Position numbers and translations under genes: made by a program. Positions 55,187 through 64,000 of a stretch of 64,000 bases of DNA are shown piece after piece (within the stretch, counting starts at the first letter, position 1; every line of letters starts with the position of its first letter). The stretch lies in the NCBI RefSeq assembly GCF_026672425.1, contig NZ_JAPPRC010000003.1, positions 1,780,501 to 1,844,500 on the forward strand. Direction: 5' to 3'. The notes beneath the pieces were generated by a model, which ran no database searches, had not been told where the DNA came from, and saw only the letters and a list, made by a program, of their open reading frames with translations. Origin of the DNA: Pannonibacter sp. SL95 (lineage in GTDB: Bacteria > Pseudomonadota > Alphaproteobacteria > Rhizobiales > Stappiaceae).

Positions 55187-55952
55187 CCTGTTTTCCTCCG
55201 AAGGCTTTGATGACGCTGGTCCGCTCTATGTCGCGTTGCACCGGCGCATTGCCGAGGCGATCGCCTCCGGCCTCCTGAAGCCTGGCGACAGTCTTCCGCC
55301 GGAGCGTGACATGGCGACCAAGACGGGGCTCAGCCGTGTCACCGTGCGCAAGGCGGTGCAGGCTCTGGTGGCTCAGGGACATCTGGTCCAGAAGCGCGGC
55401 TCAGGCACCTTTGTTGCCCCCAAGGTCGAGCGCCTCGAACAGGCGCTTTCGCTGCTGACGTCCTTCTCCGAAGATATGGCCCGTCGGGGCAAGACCGTGG
55501 AATCGGTTTTCCTGTCGCGCGGCATTCACGCGCCGACGCCGGAAGAGGTGATGGCCCTCGGCCTCAGCGCCCAGGAGCGGGTCTCCCGCCTTGAGCGTGT
55601 GCGCCAGACCGATGGTGTGCCGCTCGCCATCGAGCGCGCGGTTCTGTCGACCGCGATCCTGCCCGATCCGTTCCGGGTCGAGAAGTCGCTCTATGCAGTG
55701 CTTGCCGAACTCGGCCGCCGCCCCGTTCGCGCCGTGCAGCGGCTGTCGGCCACCAACCTTTCCCCCGCTGACGCGGATCTTCTCCACCTGCCGGCCGGAG
55801 CGGCCGGACTGCGGATCGAGCGCATTTCCTACCTGCCATCCGGGCGGGTGGTGGAATTCACGCGCTCGCTTTATCGCGGCGATGCCTACGATTTCGCCGT
55901 TGAACTCCAGCTTGCCCCGGATACGCCGCGGGCACCGACCGACAAGGACTGA
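55179..55952 (+). CDS. GntR family regulator with UTRA domain, probable amino-sugar repressor (NagR/DasR-like)
   Basis: The 257-residue protein has a winged helix (LHRRIAEAIASGLLKPGDSL, PPERDMATKTGLSRVTVRKA) and a UTRA domain. It sits between the kinase and deaminase genes, so it most likely senses GlcNAc 6-phosphate or GlcN 6-phosphate and represses both divergent operons. Candidate half-sites are at 54187-54282. The ATG at 55179 is preceded by GGAGGGGG; earlier starts lie in the kinase gene. Confidence 0.88.
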   Translation: MDDLFSSEGFDDAGPLYVALHRRIAEAIASGLLKPGDSLPPERDMATKTGLSRVTVRKAVQALVAQGHLVQKRGSGTFVAPKVERLEQALSLLTSFSEDMARRGKTVESVFLSRGIHAPTPEEVMALGLSAQERVSRLERVRQTDGVPLAIERAVLSTAILPDPFRVEKSLYAVLAELGRRPVRAVQRLSATNLSPADADLLHLPAGAAGLRIERISYLPSGRVVEFTRSLYRGDAYDFAVELQLAPDTPRAPTDKD

Positions 55953-55954
55953 AC

Positions 55955-56983
55955 ATGACTACGACAACGCACATGGCCACCGAAGTTGCCGAGATTCCTG
56001 AGGCGGCCGCGCGTTTCCTGTCGGAGGCCCGCGCGCCTCTGGCCGCCGCTGCTGCCGCGATGCGCGGCCTTGATCCGCACACGATCGTCAGCGTTGCCCG
56101 CGGTTCGTCCGATCACGCCTCGACCTATTTCAAATATGCCGTCGAGCTGACAGCCGGTGTTCCGGTTGCTTCCGTCGGCCCGTCCATCGCCTCGATCTAT
56201 GGCCGGACGCTGAAACTGAAGGGCGCTGCCTGCATTGGCGTTTCCCAGTCCGGCAAGAGCCCGGACATTGTCGAGATGATGCGGCTGGCCGGCGAGGGCG
56301 GTGCACTCACCATCGCGCTGACCAACAATTCCGCCTCGCCGATGGCCGGTGTCAGCGCCCATACGCTGCCGCTGAGCGCGGGTCCCGAGCAGAGCGTTGC
56401 CGCCACCAAGACCTTCGTCAACTCGGTCGTGGCCGGTCTCGCCCTTCTGGCCGAATGGCTCGAGGACGAGGCGCTGCGGGCTGCGGTTGCTGGTCTGCCG
56501 GAGGCCTTTGCAAAGGCACTGGAGCAGGACTGGACCGCTCTGTCGGACCGGCTCGTCCGGGCCCAGTCGCTCTATGTTCTGGGCCGTGGCCCGGGCTTTG
56601 CCATGTCCAATGAAATGGCTCTGAAATTCAAGGAAACCAGTGGCTTGCACGCGGAATCCTACAGCGCGGCTGAAGTCCTGCACGGCCCTGCGGCCATCGT
56701 CGGTGGCCGGTTCCCGGTCTTGGCACTCGGCGTTGACGATGCCGCGCTGCCGCATGTCAAGGCCACGGTCGAACGTCTGGTCGGGCAGGGGGCTGATGTC
56801 TTCGTGACCGGTCTGGAGGTTCCAGGTGCCACGACCTTGCCGTCGGTCTCCGGGCTGCATCCGATCGTTGCCCCCCTGGTGCTGGGCGTCAGCTTCTACA
56901 AGTTCATCGAGCAGCTGTCGCGGCGCCGCGGCTTCAACCCCGATGTTCCGCCGCACCTGAAGAAGGTAACGGAGACGGTCTGA
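55955..56983 (+). CDS. SIS-type glucosamine-6-phosphate deaminase (NagB-II)
   Basis: The 342-residue protein has two SIS domains and lacks the glutaminase domain of GlmS. Conserved parts are ARGSSDHASTYFKYAVE, SQSGKSPDIVEM, SAGPEQSVAATKTF and ESYSAAEVLHGPAAI. Such proteins replace NagB in many alphaproteobacteria and convert glucosamine 6-phosphate to fructose 6-phosphate and ammonia. It lies two bases after the GntR gene and overlaps nagA by one base, so these steps are translationally coupled. Confidence 0.9.
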   Translation: MTTTTHMATEVAEIPEAAARFLSEARAPLAAAAAAMRGLDPHTIVSVARGSSDHASTYFKYAVELTAGVPVASVGPSIASIYGRTLKLKGAACIGVSQSGKSPDIVEMMRLAGEGGALTIALTNNSASPMAGVSAHTLPLSAGPEQSVAATKTFVNSVVAGLALLAEWLEDEALRAAVAGLPEAFAKALEQDWTALSDRLVRAQSLYVLGRGPGFAMSNEMALKFKETSGLHAESYSAAEVLHGPAAIVGGRFPVLALGVDDAALPHVKATVERLVGQGADVFVTGLEVPGATTLPSVSGLHPIVAPLVLGVSFYKFIEQLSRRRGFNPDVPPHLKKVTETV

Positions 56984-58137
56984 TGCGTCAGGTCTTTCAA
57001 GGTGCCCGGCTGTTTGATGGCCGGCACCTTCATCGCGGCAAAGCCCTTCTGGTTGAAGACGGGACCATCCAAGCCATTGTCGATGCCGGCTCGGCGGAGG
57101 CTCTGGCGTTTGGCGGCGAGGTCGTTGAGCTCGCCGGGGGCACCCTGTCTCCCGGCTTTCTCGATCTTCAGGTCAACGGCGGCGACGGCATCATGCTGGA
57201 CGGGTCAGCGGACGTCGCGCGGATCCGGCGGATCTGCGCCGCGCATATCCGTCTCGGTGCGACCGGTATCCTGCCGACCCTGATCACCGACACGCCTGAG
57301 GCGACGGCCGCCGTGATTGCTGCCGGCATAGCCGCTGCCCGGGAAAATGTCCCCGGTTTCCTTGGTTTGCACCTTGAAGGCCCGCATCTCGATGCACGGC
57401 GGAAGGGCGCGCATGACCCCGGATTGATCCGCCCGATGGGGGCGGCGGATCTGGAACTCCTGTGCAAGGCCGCGGCCGAGCTTCCGGTGCTTCTGGTCAC
57501 GCTCGCTCCCCAGTCTGTCACTCTTGAACAGATTGCGGCCCTGGCCCAGGCGGGCGTCATCGTCAGCCTTGGGCATACCGACAGCACGGCAGCCGAGGCC
57601 AAAGCTGCCTTTGCCGCCGGCGCGCGCTGTGTCACCCATCTCTTCAATGCGATGAGCCAGCTCGGCAACCGGGAACCTGGCATGGTCGGGGCGACGCTGG
57701 ACAGCGACGTCTACGCCGGCATCATCACGGATGGCGTGCATGTTGCTCCGGAAGGTCTGCGGATTGCTCTGGCGGCAAAGAGGGGCGATGGCCTCTATCT
57801 CGTCTCGGATGCGATGGCTGCCGCCGGAACGGACGTCACCGAATTCATGCTCGGCGGCCGCCGCATCCTGCGCTCGAACGGCCGTTTGACGCTGGAAGAC
57901 GGAACACTGGCCGGCGCAGACATCTGTCTGCCTCGCTCGATCCGTTATCTGGTTGAAACTGTTGGTGCCCCGCTGGAGCTTGCTCTGGCAATGGCAACAA
58001 GCCGTCCGGCGGCCTGCATTTCGGCCAGCGGCCGTCTGGGCAGCCTTGCTCCGGGACTTGCCGCTGATCTGGTTCATCTGACCGATGATCTGGCGCTCGG
58101 GGCCGTCTGGGTCGCAGGGGATCGCGTCCAGATCTGA
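56983..58137 (+). CDS. nagA: N-acetylglucosamine-6-phosphate deacetylase
   Basis: The 384-residue amidohydrolase-fold enzyme removes the acetyl group of GlcNAc 6-phosphate. Metal and substrate residues are in GLHLEGPHLDARRKGAHDP (given in part; Glu and His), SLGHTDSTAAEA, CVTHLFNAMSQ and LVSDAMAAAGTD (catalytic Asp). It receives its substrate from the kinase directly or through MurQ and passes GlcN 6-phosphate to the coupled deaminase. A strong terminator follows. Confidence 0.93.
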   Translation: MRQVFQGARLFDGRHLHRGKALLVEDGTIQAIVDAGSAEALAFGGEVVELAGGTLSPGFLDLQVNGGDGIMLDGSADVARIRRICAAHIRLGATGILPTLITDTPEATAAVIAAGIAAARENVPGFLGLHLEGPHLDARRKGAHDPGLIRPMGAADLELLCKAAAELPVLLVTLAPQSVTLEQIAALAQAGVIVSLGHTDSTAAEAKAAFAAGARCVTHLFNAMSQLGNREPGMVGATLDSDVYAGIITDGVHVAPEGLRIALAAKRGDGLYLVSDAMAAAGTDVTEFMLGGRRILRSNGRLTLEDGTLAGADICLPRSIRYLVETVGAPLELALAMATSRPAACISASGRLGSLAPGLAADLVHLTDDLALGAVWVAGDRVQI

Positions 58138-58185
58138 AGCCAGTGCCCTTCAGGGCCTTGGTCCCTGTCCTGCGCAATGTGTCTG

Positions 58186-58216
58186 AAAGTCCCGGCCTGT
58201 GGCCGGGACTTTTTTA
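58186..58216 (+). terminator. Rho-independent terminator of the nag operon
   Basis: AGTCCCGGCC (58188-58197) pairs perfectly with GGCCGGGACT (58201-58210) around a three-base loop and is followed by TTTTTT. Confidence 0.92.
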
Positions 58217-58258
58217 TGCCAATCGTCTGGCCGCGCCATTCGCCTGGTGGTTCGGGGC

Positions 58259-58849
58259 TCAGCCCTGCGGCGTTGAACAGGCGGGGAATTCCTGTCGCAG
58301 TTTGTTGGCATCCTCCGCCGACAGCAGGTCGAGCACGTTGTCCGTCTGCGTCAGCTGAACAAACTTGCTGCTGGCCACGTCCTGAAGGAACGTGCGCACC
58401 GGAACCTTCGCCGGCATCGGCCGCGTCAGGCACCCGCTCGACACGCTAACCGTCAACTCGCCTTTGCCATTGCCGGTCTGCTTCGCCGCCTTGATGCGGG
58501 CCTGCGCGTCGCGGGCGCGGGCAAGGTCAGCCTCGGCGATTCGGGCGAGATAGATGATCTCGTTCGGCCCAGGTTTCAGATCCGACATGCCGACGGCCGG
58601 GATCATCACAAGAGCAAACTCCTCGGATACTAAGGGCTGTTGCGCTGCCTCGCCTTGATAGCGGATGGCGAGCTTTGCATCGCCGGTCCGCAGCCGGAAC
58701 GCATCATTCACGCCAATCGCCGCCGTCAGTCGGGCTGGGTCTGTCGCCACCGGATCCAGTCCGGCCACTGTGCGCAATCCGGCAGCGGTCAACGAAGAAC
58801 AGGCGCAAAGGGTGCTGGCCAGGAGGCATGCTGCAAGGGTCTTGATCAT
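58259..58849 (-). CDS. Putative lipoprotein of unknown function
   Basis: The 196-residue protein has a lipoprotein signal with lipobox LCAC (Cys 17) and a Ser at +2, so it should be anchored in the outer membrane. I do not recognise a domain. The mature part is predicted globular and polar, with a middle region of acidic and basic helices (LARARDAQARIKAAKQ) and two further Cys (GCLT and PACS). It stands alone on the minus strand, back to back with a membrane-protein gene across a 65-base AT-rich gap. No role can be given. Confidence 0.75.
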   Translation of the reverse strand: MIKTLAACLLASTLCACSSLTAAGLRTVAGLDPVATDPARLTAAIGVNDAFRLRTGDAKLAIRYQGEAAQQPLVSEEFALVMIPAVGMSDLKPGPNEIIYLARIAEADLARARDAQARIKAAKQTGNGKGELTVSVSSGCLTRPMPAKVPVRTFLQDVASSKFVQLTQTDNVLDLLSAEDANKLRQEFPACSTPQG

Positions 58850-58914
58850 TTCAGTTTCCTCGGATATCGATTGCGAAGAAATTATCGTTTAACAATAAAA
58901 GAAGAAAGCAAAAA

Positions 58915-59481
58915 ATGAAAAATTTTGCACGCAAGCGTATGATCCAAAGGGCGATCCGTGCCCAGGTCGGGTTGACGGCTGCGTCCGGCTTTCTTGTCGG
59001 CCTGACGTTTGCGCTGTTGCTTTGGTCGCTGGTTGCGCCGTCATCCCTGGCGACGGTGATCGCAGATCGTGCGGCTTTTCCGGTGGCCGGGCTCGACGAC
59101 TGGCAGGTGCAGGCGATTGCCGGGATCATTCTGGTGTTGTTCGGGCTCTGGTTGCAGGCCCTTGCCGACCTTCGCGAACTGGCTGCCCTGAGCGGGGATC
59201 CCGGCTTTCCATTTATGCCGCTCGTGCGCCAAACCCGGCGGCGCGCCATTGGCTTTGCGCTTGCGGCGCTGGTCTGGTCGCTGCTTGGCCAGCTTCCGGT
59301 CTCGGTGATTGCGACGATCGGCGATCCGCTTGGACGCAGCAGCATGTCGCTTCAGATCGGATTGTTGACCCTCGTCTCGGCAACTCTGGTCGGAATCACC
59401 CTTTTTGCTTTTCGCACCCAGTTCGAAGCTGACCGTTCGCAGGTCAGGCATCGCAGCATTTTGTCTTCTCGTCAGGATTGA
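58915..59481 (+). CDS. Small membrane protein of unknown function with four predicted segments
   Basis: The 188-residue protein has four hydrophobic stretches at about 19-41, 65-86, 111-130 and 143-168, a basic N-terminus (KNFARKRMIQRAIRAQ) and a basic hydrophilic tail. I do not recognise a family. The ATG is preceded by AAAGAAGAAAG, a weak ribosome site in AT-rich DNA unlike its surroundings. It lies 15 bases upstream of a putative lipoprotein gene, so the two probably form an operon with an envelope-related role. Confidence 0.7.
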   Translation: MKNFARKRMIQRAIRAQVGLTAASGFLVGLTFALLLWSLVAPSSLATVIADRAAFPVAGLDDWQVQAIAGIILVLFGLWLQALADLRELAALSGDPGFPFMPLVRQTRRRAIGFALAALVWSLLGQLPVSVIATIGDPLGRSSMSLQIGLLTLVSATLVGITLFAFRTQFEADRSQVRHRSILSSRQD

Positions 59482-59496
59482 AAGAGGAAGTATCTG

Positions 59497-60030
59497 ATGA
59501 ACAGCTTGCAGATCTGTGCGCAGGCGCAGGGATCACGTGCCGTGGTCACCATTGCCGCCAAGGTCGTCGTGGCCGGCCTGCTGGCCGCGGCCTGTGCCCC
59601 GACCGTCCGCCAGGCGCCAGCCCCGATCCTGTCGCCGGGTGGCGTGTCGCAGGGGACGTTGCATCTGACCCTGCAGCAGGGGAATGACATTTTCGATGAC
59701 GTCAATCAGATCACGGCGACGGCCATGACCAGCGACGGCGAGGTTTTCACTGGCCGCGTGGTCCAGAACATCGAGAAGACGAATTCTTCCAGCTCTGACA
59801 TCATTTGGGACAGCTCGAAGAAGACCAAGCATGGCTGGTCAACGCAGTTCCGTGATGGGTCCGATTCGTCGACCAGCTATCGCTCGGACGCCCAGGCCGT
59901 CCTGAACGGCAACCGGGGGCATTCGATGACCTGTGACTTCCGGCTCGCCAATCCGGAAGCCGGGATTGACGGTGGCGGCGTCGGCCAGTGCCAGATCTCC
60001 GACGGACGGAGAGTGCCGGTGCAGTTCTGA
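59497..60030 (+). CDS. Putative secreted protein or lipoprotein of unknown function
   Basis: The 177-residue protein has a hydrophobic N-terminal segment (VVTIAAKVVVAGLLAAAC, Cys 33) that could be a lipobox, though the -3 residue is Ala. The mature part is beta-rich, with a Ser-rich stretch (TNSSSSDIIWDSSKK) and a C-terminal region with two Cys (MTCDF and GQCQI) that could form a disulfide. I do not recognise the family. GAGGAAG precedes the ATG. It ends 12 bases from the convergent hutC gene. Confidence 0.72.
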   Translation: MNSLQICAQAQGSRAVVTIAAKVVVAGLLAAACAPTVRQAPAPILSPGGVSQGTLHLTLQQGNDIFDDVNQITATAMTSDGEVFTGRVVQNIEKTNSSSSDIIWDSSKKTKHGWSTQFRDGSDSSTSYRSDAQAVLNGNRGHSMTCDFRLANPEAGIDGGGVGQCQISDGRRVPVQF

Positions 60031-60042
60031 CCTCGTGTGGTC

Positions 60043-60747
60043 TCAGATCGCCGTCGTCATCCGATGACCGGGAGCATAGGTCAGGCGGACGGCGGTGATT
60101 GCGAGGGGGCCGGCCCAGGTGGTGCGGTCCATGACGAAGAGAGCTGCTCCTTGCGGGCAGCCAAACAGTGCCGACATGGCAGCATCGGCCTCCGTGGCGA
60201 AAAACTCGATGCCACCGCCCGAGAAGGCGGCGTTCTGGACCAGCCACTCATTGGGGCTGACCTTTGAAAAGTCAGCACTTTCGAGACCGGGAACGGCAGG
60301 ATTAATCCAGCGGTCCTCATGGCAGAAGGCAGCGCCATCGGCCAGATGCAGTGCCGTCACATGTAGGAACTTGCAGTCCGGTGGCAGGTCGAGCTGACCT
60401 TGAATGCTCGCCGGGACCGGTTCGATGGCCTGCTGCAGCCGCTGATAGCTGTGCGAGGCGCCTCTGCCTTCCACATCGTGACGGATAATCGGGATCTGGA
60501 AGGTTGCCCGCCGCACCGGGTTGAGCGGAACACGTGTGCCGGCCTTGCGGCGGCGTTCCAGCAGACCGAGTTCCGCCAGTTCCCTCAGGGCCCGGTTGAC
60601 CGTCGCCCGGGCACATCCGAATTCGGCCGCAAGCTGGGCCTCATGCGGGATCTGCGCGCCGGGTTTCCATTCGCGGTCGCGAATGCGGCGCAGGGCCTCA
60701 GCCTGGATGGTCTGCCAGGTCACAGGACCCGAGAGGGGCTTTGCCAT
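60043..60747 (-). CDS. hutC: Histidine utilization repressor
   Basis: The 234-residue GntR/UTRA protein has the HutC winged helix (IRDREWKPGAQIPHEAQLA, GCARATVNRALRELAELGLLERRR as a span) and the UTRA domain with FLHVTALHLADG and CHEDRWINP. HutC represses hut genes and is released by urocanate. It lies 53 bases after hutF on the same strand, and hutI and hutH are divergent, so it is in the expected place. No clear operator of the known HutC type was found in the short hutF/hutI gap. Confidence 0.92.
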   Translation of the reverse strand: MAKPLSGPVTWQTIQAEALRRIRDREWKPGAQIPHEAQLAAEFGCARATVNRALRELAELGLLERRRKAGTRVPLNPVRRATFQIPIIRHDVEGRGASHSYQRLQQAIEPVPASIQGQLDLPPDCKFLHVTALHLADGAAFCHEDRWINPAVPGLESADFSKVSPNEWLVQNAAFSGGGIEFFATEADAAMSALFGCPQGAALFVMDRTTWAGPLAITAVRLTYAPGHRMTTAI

Positions 60748-60800
60748 GCGGTCGCGTCTCTTTTTTCTTTTGTTTCAGCAGGTTGGCGGAGGCCGCCGTT

Positions 60801-62225
60801 TCACGCGTCCTTCAGCCGCGACACCGTACGGATGTAGTTGGCCGTGATGGTCTCGTGACGAATGTGCCGCCCCTCACGCACGACATGACGGCCTGCAGAC
60901 CAGACATCGCGCACGAGGCGGTCATCGGCTGCAAATGCCCATGCGTCAAGTGCAGTGTCGCCCTGACGGCCTGCCAGATGCACGGATTGGCCATCAAGTG
61001 CAACAAGATCAGCAAGTTGGCCGGCTTCGATCGCGCCCGAAGGACGACCGGCAGCCTGTGCACCGCCCTTGACGACGGCCTCAAACAGCACGCGGCCAGT
61101 GGATTTGTCGGAGGTCGCCAGGACCGCGCGGGAGCGATCGCGCAGGCGCTGGGAGTATTCGAGGGTGCGCAGTTCCTCGGACAGTGAAATGCGGATGTTG
61201 CTGTCCGAGCCGACGCCGATCACGCCGCCGGCGCCGAGATAGCGGACGCCGTCGAAAATGCCGTCGCCGAGGCTTGATTCGGTGATCGGGCACAGGCCCG
61301 CGACCGCGCCGGTGGCAGCGAGGGAAAGTGTTTCGTTTTCAAGCATTTGCGTGCAGTGGATCAGGCACCAGCGCCGGTCGACTTCGGCATTGCCGAGAAG
61401 CCAGTCGACGGGCCGGGCGCCGCGATGGGCGAGCACTTCCTCCACTTCCGCCACCTGTTCGGCGAGGTGCATGTGCAGGGGAGCATCCGGGCGAAGGCTT
61501 GCCGCGCGGGCGAGATCTTCCGCGGCAACGGCGCGCAGGCTGTGCGGGGCAACGCCGATCCGGGCGTCCGCCGGAAGGTGTGAAAGCGCCTTTTCGGCAG
61601 CGTCGACGAGATCAGAGAAGCGGCTGATATCATTGCCGAAACGGACCTGACCCGGGCCAAGCGCGCGCTTGTCGCAGCCGCCATACTGGTAGAATACCGG
61701 CAGCAGCGTGAGCCCGATCCCCGTTTGCGACGCGGCAGCGGCGATGCGTTCTGACATCTCGCCAAGACTGGCGTAGGGCGCGCCGCCCGGCTGGTGGTGC
61801 AGGTAGTGGAACTCCACGTTGGTGGCGTAGCCGGCTTCCAGCATTTCCATCTGCACGAAGGCGGCAATCGCCTCGACATCCTCGGGCGTCAGCTGGTCGA
61901 GGAAGCGGAACATCAGCTGCCGCCAGGTCCAGAAACTGTCGCGCGGGTCGGGGCCGCGCCGCTCGGTCAGACCGGCCATGGCGCGCTGGAAGGCGTGGGA
62001 ATGGAGATTGCCCGGCGCGGGCAGGAGGAGGTCGGTCCGGGTTGCCCCTGCGGGCACGGAAGTCCCTGGCCGGACAGCTGAAATCCGGCCATCGGCGCTG
62101 AGCTCCACGGTGACATCCGCTGCCCAGCCCTGAGGCAGCAATGCCTCTTTTGCCCACAGGAACGTTGCCGTTGCTGCCGGTGCTGCGGGGGAATTCGCCA
62201 GGTCGCCTGCGTTTGCGCTGCTCAT
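60801..62225 (-). CDS. hutF: Formimidoylglutamate deiminase
   Basis: The 474-residue amidohydrolase converts N-formimino-L-glutamate to N-formyl-L-glutamate and ammonia. Metal ligands are in [32 protein letters not shown] and [11 protein letters not shown]. The ATG at 62225 is chosen over an upstream start because the 19-residue extension reaches into the hutI promoter. HutF shows that this organism uses the five-step route, which needs HutG; hutG and hutU are not yet reached in the window. Confidence 0.93.
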   Translation of the reverse strand: MSSANAGDLANSPAAPAATATFLWAKEALLPQGWAADVTVELSADGRISAVRPGTSVPAGATRTDLLLPAPGNLHSHAFQRAMAGLTERRGPDPRDSFWTWRQLMFRFLDQLTPEDVEAIAAFVQMEMLEAGYATNVEFHYLHHQPGGAPYASLGEMSERIAAAASQTGIGLTLLPVFYQYGGCDKRALGPGQVRFGNDISRFSDLVDAAEKALSHLPADARIGVAPHSLRAVAAEDLARAASLRPDAPLHMHLAEQVAEVEEVLAHRGARPVDWLLGNAEVDRRWCLIHCTQMLENETLSLAATGAVAGLCPITESSLGDGIFDGVRYLGAGGVIGVGSDSNIRISLSEELRTLEYSQRLRDRSRAVLATSDKSTGRVLFEAVVKGGAQAAGRPSGAIEAGQLADLVALDGQSVHLAGRQGDTALDAWAFAADDRLVRDVWSAGRHVVREGRHIRHETITANYIRTVSRLKDA

Positions 62226-62245
62226 TCTTTCGCCGCCTTCCTCGA

Positions 62246-62274
62246 TTGACACGATTAATATGTGCAGACAAAAT
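62246..62274 (+). promoter_or_regulatory. Candidate sigma-70 promoter of hutI
   Basis: TTGACA (62246-62251), a 17-base spacer and CAAAAT (62269-62274) lie in the 74-base gap between hutF and hutI. The -35 box matches the consensus fully and the -10 box in four of six bases. Confidence 0.6.
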
Positions 62275-62299
62275 ACGCCCATCTCGGGAGGAAACCAAG

Positions 62300-63511
62300 A
62301 TGGAACTTGATCAGCCGATCATCCTGACCAACGCGACGCTTGCCACCCTGGCGGGGCCGACGGGCTATGGCCTGATCGAAAACGGCGCTGTGGTCGTGGA
62401 CGGACAAACCATCGCCTTCGTCGGACAAAGCGACGCCATTCCGGGAGAATTTGCGACCCTTCCGCGCCTCGATCTGGACGGCCGTCTGGTGACCCCCGGT
62501 CTCATCGATTGCCACACCCATATCGTCCATGGCGGACACCGGGCGCGCGAGTTCGAGATGCGTCTTGACGGCGCGACCTACGAGGAAGTGGCAAGGGCAG
62601 GGGGCGGCATCGTCTCCTCGGTCCGCTCGACCCGCGAGGCCAGCGAGTCCGACCTCGTCGCCTCCGCGCTACCGCGCCTTGATGCGCTGATCAGCGAGGG
62701 GATGACTACAATCGAGATCAAGTCCGGCTACGGACTGGAGATCGAGACCGAGTTGAAGATGCTGCGGGCGGCCCGGAGGCTGGGCCAGGAGCGCAAGGTG
62801 CGCGTCCGGACCACCTACCTCGGCGCCCACGCGGTGCCGGCCGAGTACAAGGGCCGGACGGAGGCCTATCTGATCGAGGTCTGCCTGCCGGGTCTGGAAG
62901 CTGCGGCGGCCGAGGGCCTCGTTGATGCGGTCGACGGGTTCTGCGAGGGCATCGCCTTTTCGGTCGAGGACATGACTCGGGTGTTTGACGCGGCGAAGCG
63001 TCTTGGTTTGCCGGTGAAGCTTCATGCCGAACAGCTGTCGCGCATCGGCGGCACCCAGCTCGCCGCCCGCTACGGTGCCCTGTCGGCCGACCACGTGGAA
63101 TATGCAACCGACGCGGACGCGGCCGCGCTGGCGGCCTCCGGCACCGTGGCCGTGCTGCTGCCCGGCGCATTCTACGCCATTCGCGAGACGCAGGTTCCCC
63201 CGGTTGCTGCCTTCCGGGCGCATGAGGTGCCGATGGCGCTGGCAACCGACTGCAATCCCGGCACCTCGCCGCTGACTTCGCTGCTCCTGACCATGAACAT
63301 GGGCTGCACCTTCTTCCGGCTGACCGTCGAGGAAGCGCTGCGCGGCGTGACCGTGAACGCGGCGAAAGCCCTTGGCCTTGATGACTGCGGCCGCATCTCC
63401 GAGGGCCTGCGCGCCGACCTTGCCATCTGGAACGTCGAGACGCCGGCGGAGCTTGTCTACCGCTTCGGCTTCAATCCCCTTCACGCCCGAGTTTTCGGAG
63501 GTTCGCAATGA
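62300..63511 (+). CDS. hutI: Imidazolonepropionase
   Basis: The 403-residue amidohydrolase opens the ring of 4-imidazolone-5-propionate to give formiminoglutamate. Visible motifs are [43 protein letters not shown] and [11 protein letters not shown]. The ATG at 62300 has a GGGAGGA site; the longer upstream frame lies opposite hutF and is rejected. Its stop overlaps the hutH start (ATGA). Confidence 0.95.
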   Translation: MELDQPIILTNATLATLAGPTGYGLIENGAVVVDGQTIAFVGQSDAIPGEFATLPRLDLDGRLVTPGLIDCHTHIVHGGHRAREFEMRLDGATYEEVARAGGGIVSSVRSTREASESDLVASALPRLDALISEGMTTIEIKSGYGLEIETELKMLRAARRLGQERKVRVRTTYLGAHAVPAEYKGRTEAYLIEVCLPGLEAAAAEGLVDAVDGFCEGIAFSVEDMTRVFDAAKRLGLPVKLHAEQLSRIGGTQLAARYGALSADHVEYATDADAAALAASGTVAVLLPGAFYAIRETQVPPVAAFRAHEVPMALATDCNPGTSPLTSLLLTMNMGCTFFRLTVEEALRGVTVNAAKALGLDDCGRISEGLRADLAIWNVETPAELVYRFGFNPLHARVFGGSQ

Positions 63512-64000
63512 CCGTTGTTCTCCAGCCCGGCCGCGCCACACTGGCCGACCTTGAACAGATCTGGCGCGATGGGCGCGCGGTCCGCCTTGATCCCTCGGCG
63601 CGTCCGGCGGTCGATCTGGCGGCGGCCCATGTTGCGGCGGCGGCCAATGGCGATGTCGGCGTCTATGGCGTCAACACCGGCTTTGGCAAGCTCGCCTCGG
63701 TGAAGATTGCGCCGAAGGACACGGCGACGCTGCAGCGCAACCTGATCCTGTCGCATTGCTGCGGCGTGGGCGAGCCGCTGGACCGCGCCGCAACGCGGCT
63801 GATGATGGTGCTGAAGCTCCTGAGCCTCGGGCGCGGCGCGTCGGGCGTGCGCTGGGAGGTGATCGCGCTCATTGAGGCGATGCTCGAAGCTGGCGTGACG
63901 CCGGTCGTTCCCTCTCAAGGCTCCGTGGGTGCGTCCGGCGATTTGGCCCCGCTCGCCCACATGACGGCGGTGATGATCGGTGCCGGCGAGGCGATCTATG
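63508..64000 (+). CDS. hutH: Histidine ammonia-lyase, truncated by the window end
   Basis: Only the first 164 residues or so are present. They contain [12 protein letters not shown] and [15 protein letters not shown], whose Ala-Ser-Gly forms the MIO cofactor in this family. The enzyme converts histidine to urocanate and ammonia, the first step of the pathway. The gene overlaps hutI by four bases. The rest, and likely hutU and hutG, should lie beyond position 64000. Confidence 0.95.
   Translation, partial: MTVVLQPGRATLADLEQIWRDGRAVRLDPSARPAVDLAAAHVAAAANGDVGVYGVNTGFGKLASVKIAPKDTATLQRNLILSHCCGVGEPLDRAATRLMMVLKLLSLGRGASGVRWEVIALIEAMLEAGVTPVVPSQGSVGASGDLAPLAHMTAVMIGAGEAIY

Overview
The window looks like a chromosomal catabolic region of a GC-rich alphaproteobacterium, probably in the Hyphomicrobiales/Stappiaceae range. 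I base this on the base composition, the dense operons joined by ATGA, GTGA and TGATG overlaps, the TRAP and ABC uptake systems, the HutF-type histidine pathway and the IclR/GntR regulators. I see no rRNA, tRNA, CRISPR array, insertion sequence, phage gene or replication origin. Almost every gene takes up or breaks down a sugar, amino sugar, sulfonate, peptide or amino acid.

Layout. 39-3284 (+): a peptide-type solute-binding protein, a small GAF protein and an M24 aminopeptidase. 3550-10314 (-): one operon with an LLM monooxygenase, a YdhF-like aldo/keto reductase, a flavin reductase, a complete TRAP transporter and a YeiH-type exporter. Divergent from it are a GntR/UTRA regulator and a Gfo/Idh/MocA protein (10450-12328). 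This gene set resembles the oxidative (sulfo-SMO) route for sulfoquinovose, but with an unusual transporter, exporter and candidate glycosidase. 12397-22684: a MarR regulator, then a complete set for non-phosphorylative L-fucose catabolism with its own ribose-type ABC importer and IclR regulator.

22751-31858 (-): an oligopeptide/chitooligosaccharide-type ABC transporter, a GNAT enzyme, a GH20 beta-N-acetylhexosaminidase and an unclassified TIM-barrel-like protein. A large hybrid sensor kinase with a ChiS-like C-terminus (32252-35572) is divergent from the binding-protein gene. 35576-45880 (-): an ABC sugar importer, GH36 alpha-galactosidase, a galactose dehydrogenase-like SDR, DgoK, DgoA, a lactonase and GH42 beta-galactosidase. 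The IclR regulator and ATPase of this system are divergent (46032-47896). 47968-54154 (-) and 54305-58137 (+): a divergent amino-sugar locus with an ABC importer, a Gfo/Idh/MocA oxidoreductase, MurQ, a BadF-type kinase, a GntR regulator, a SIS-type deaminase and NagA.

58259-60030 holds three small envelope proteins of unknown function. 60043-64000 holds hutC, hutF, hutI and the start of hutH.

Taken together, the fucose, galactose and N-acetylhexosamine modules could consume the monosaccharides of fucosylated N-acetyllactosamine-type glycans, and the MurQ module adds muramic acid. Regulation appears to be local: each module has its own regulator, and several divergent gaps carry palindromes or repeats over a plausible -10 box. 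All six solute-binding-protein genes are followed at once by a strong hairpin, which suggests a shared way of making more binding protein than permease. The most interesting parts are the sulfosugar-like island, the ChiS-like regulator beside a chitooligosaccharide-type binding protein, and the unclassified protein encoded next to GH20.
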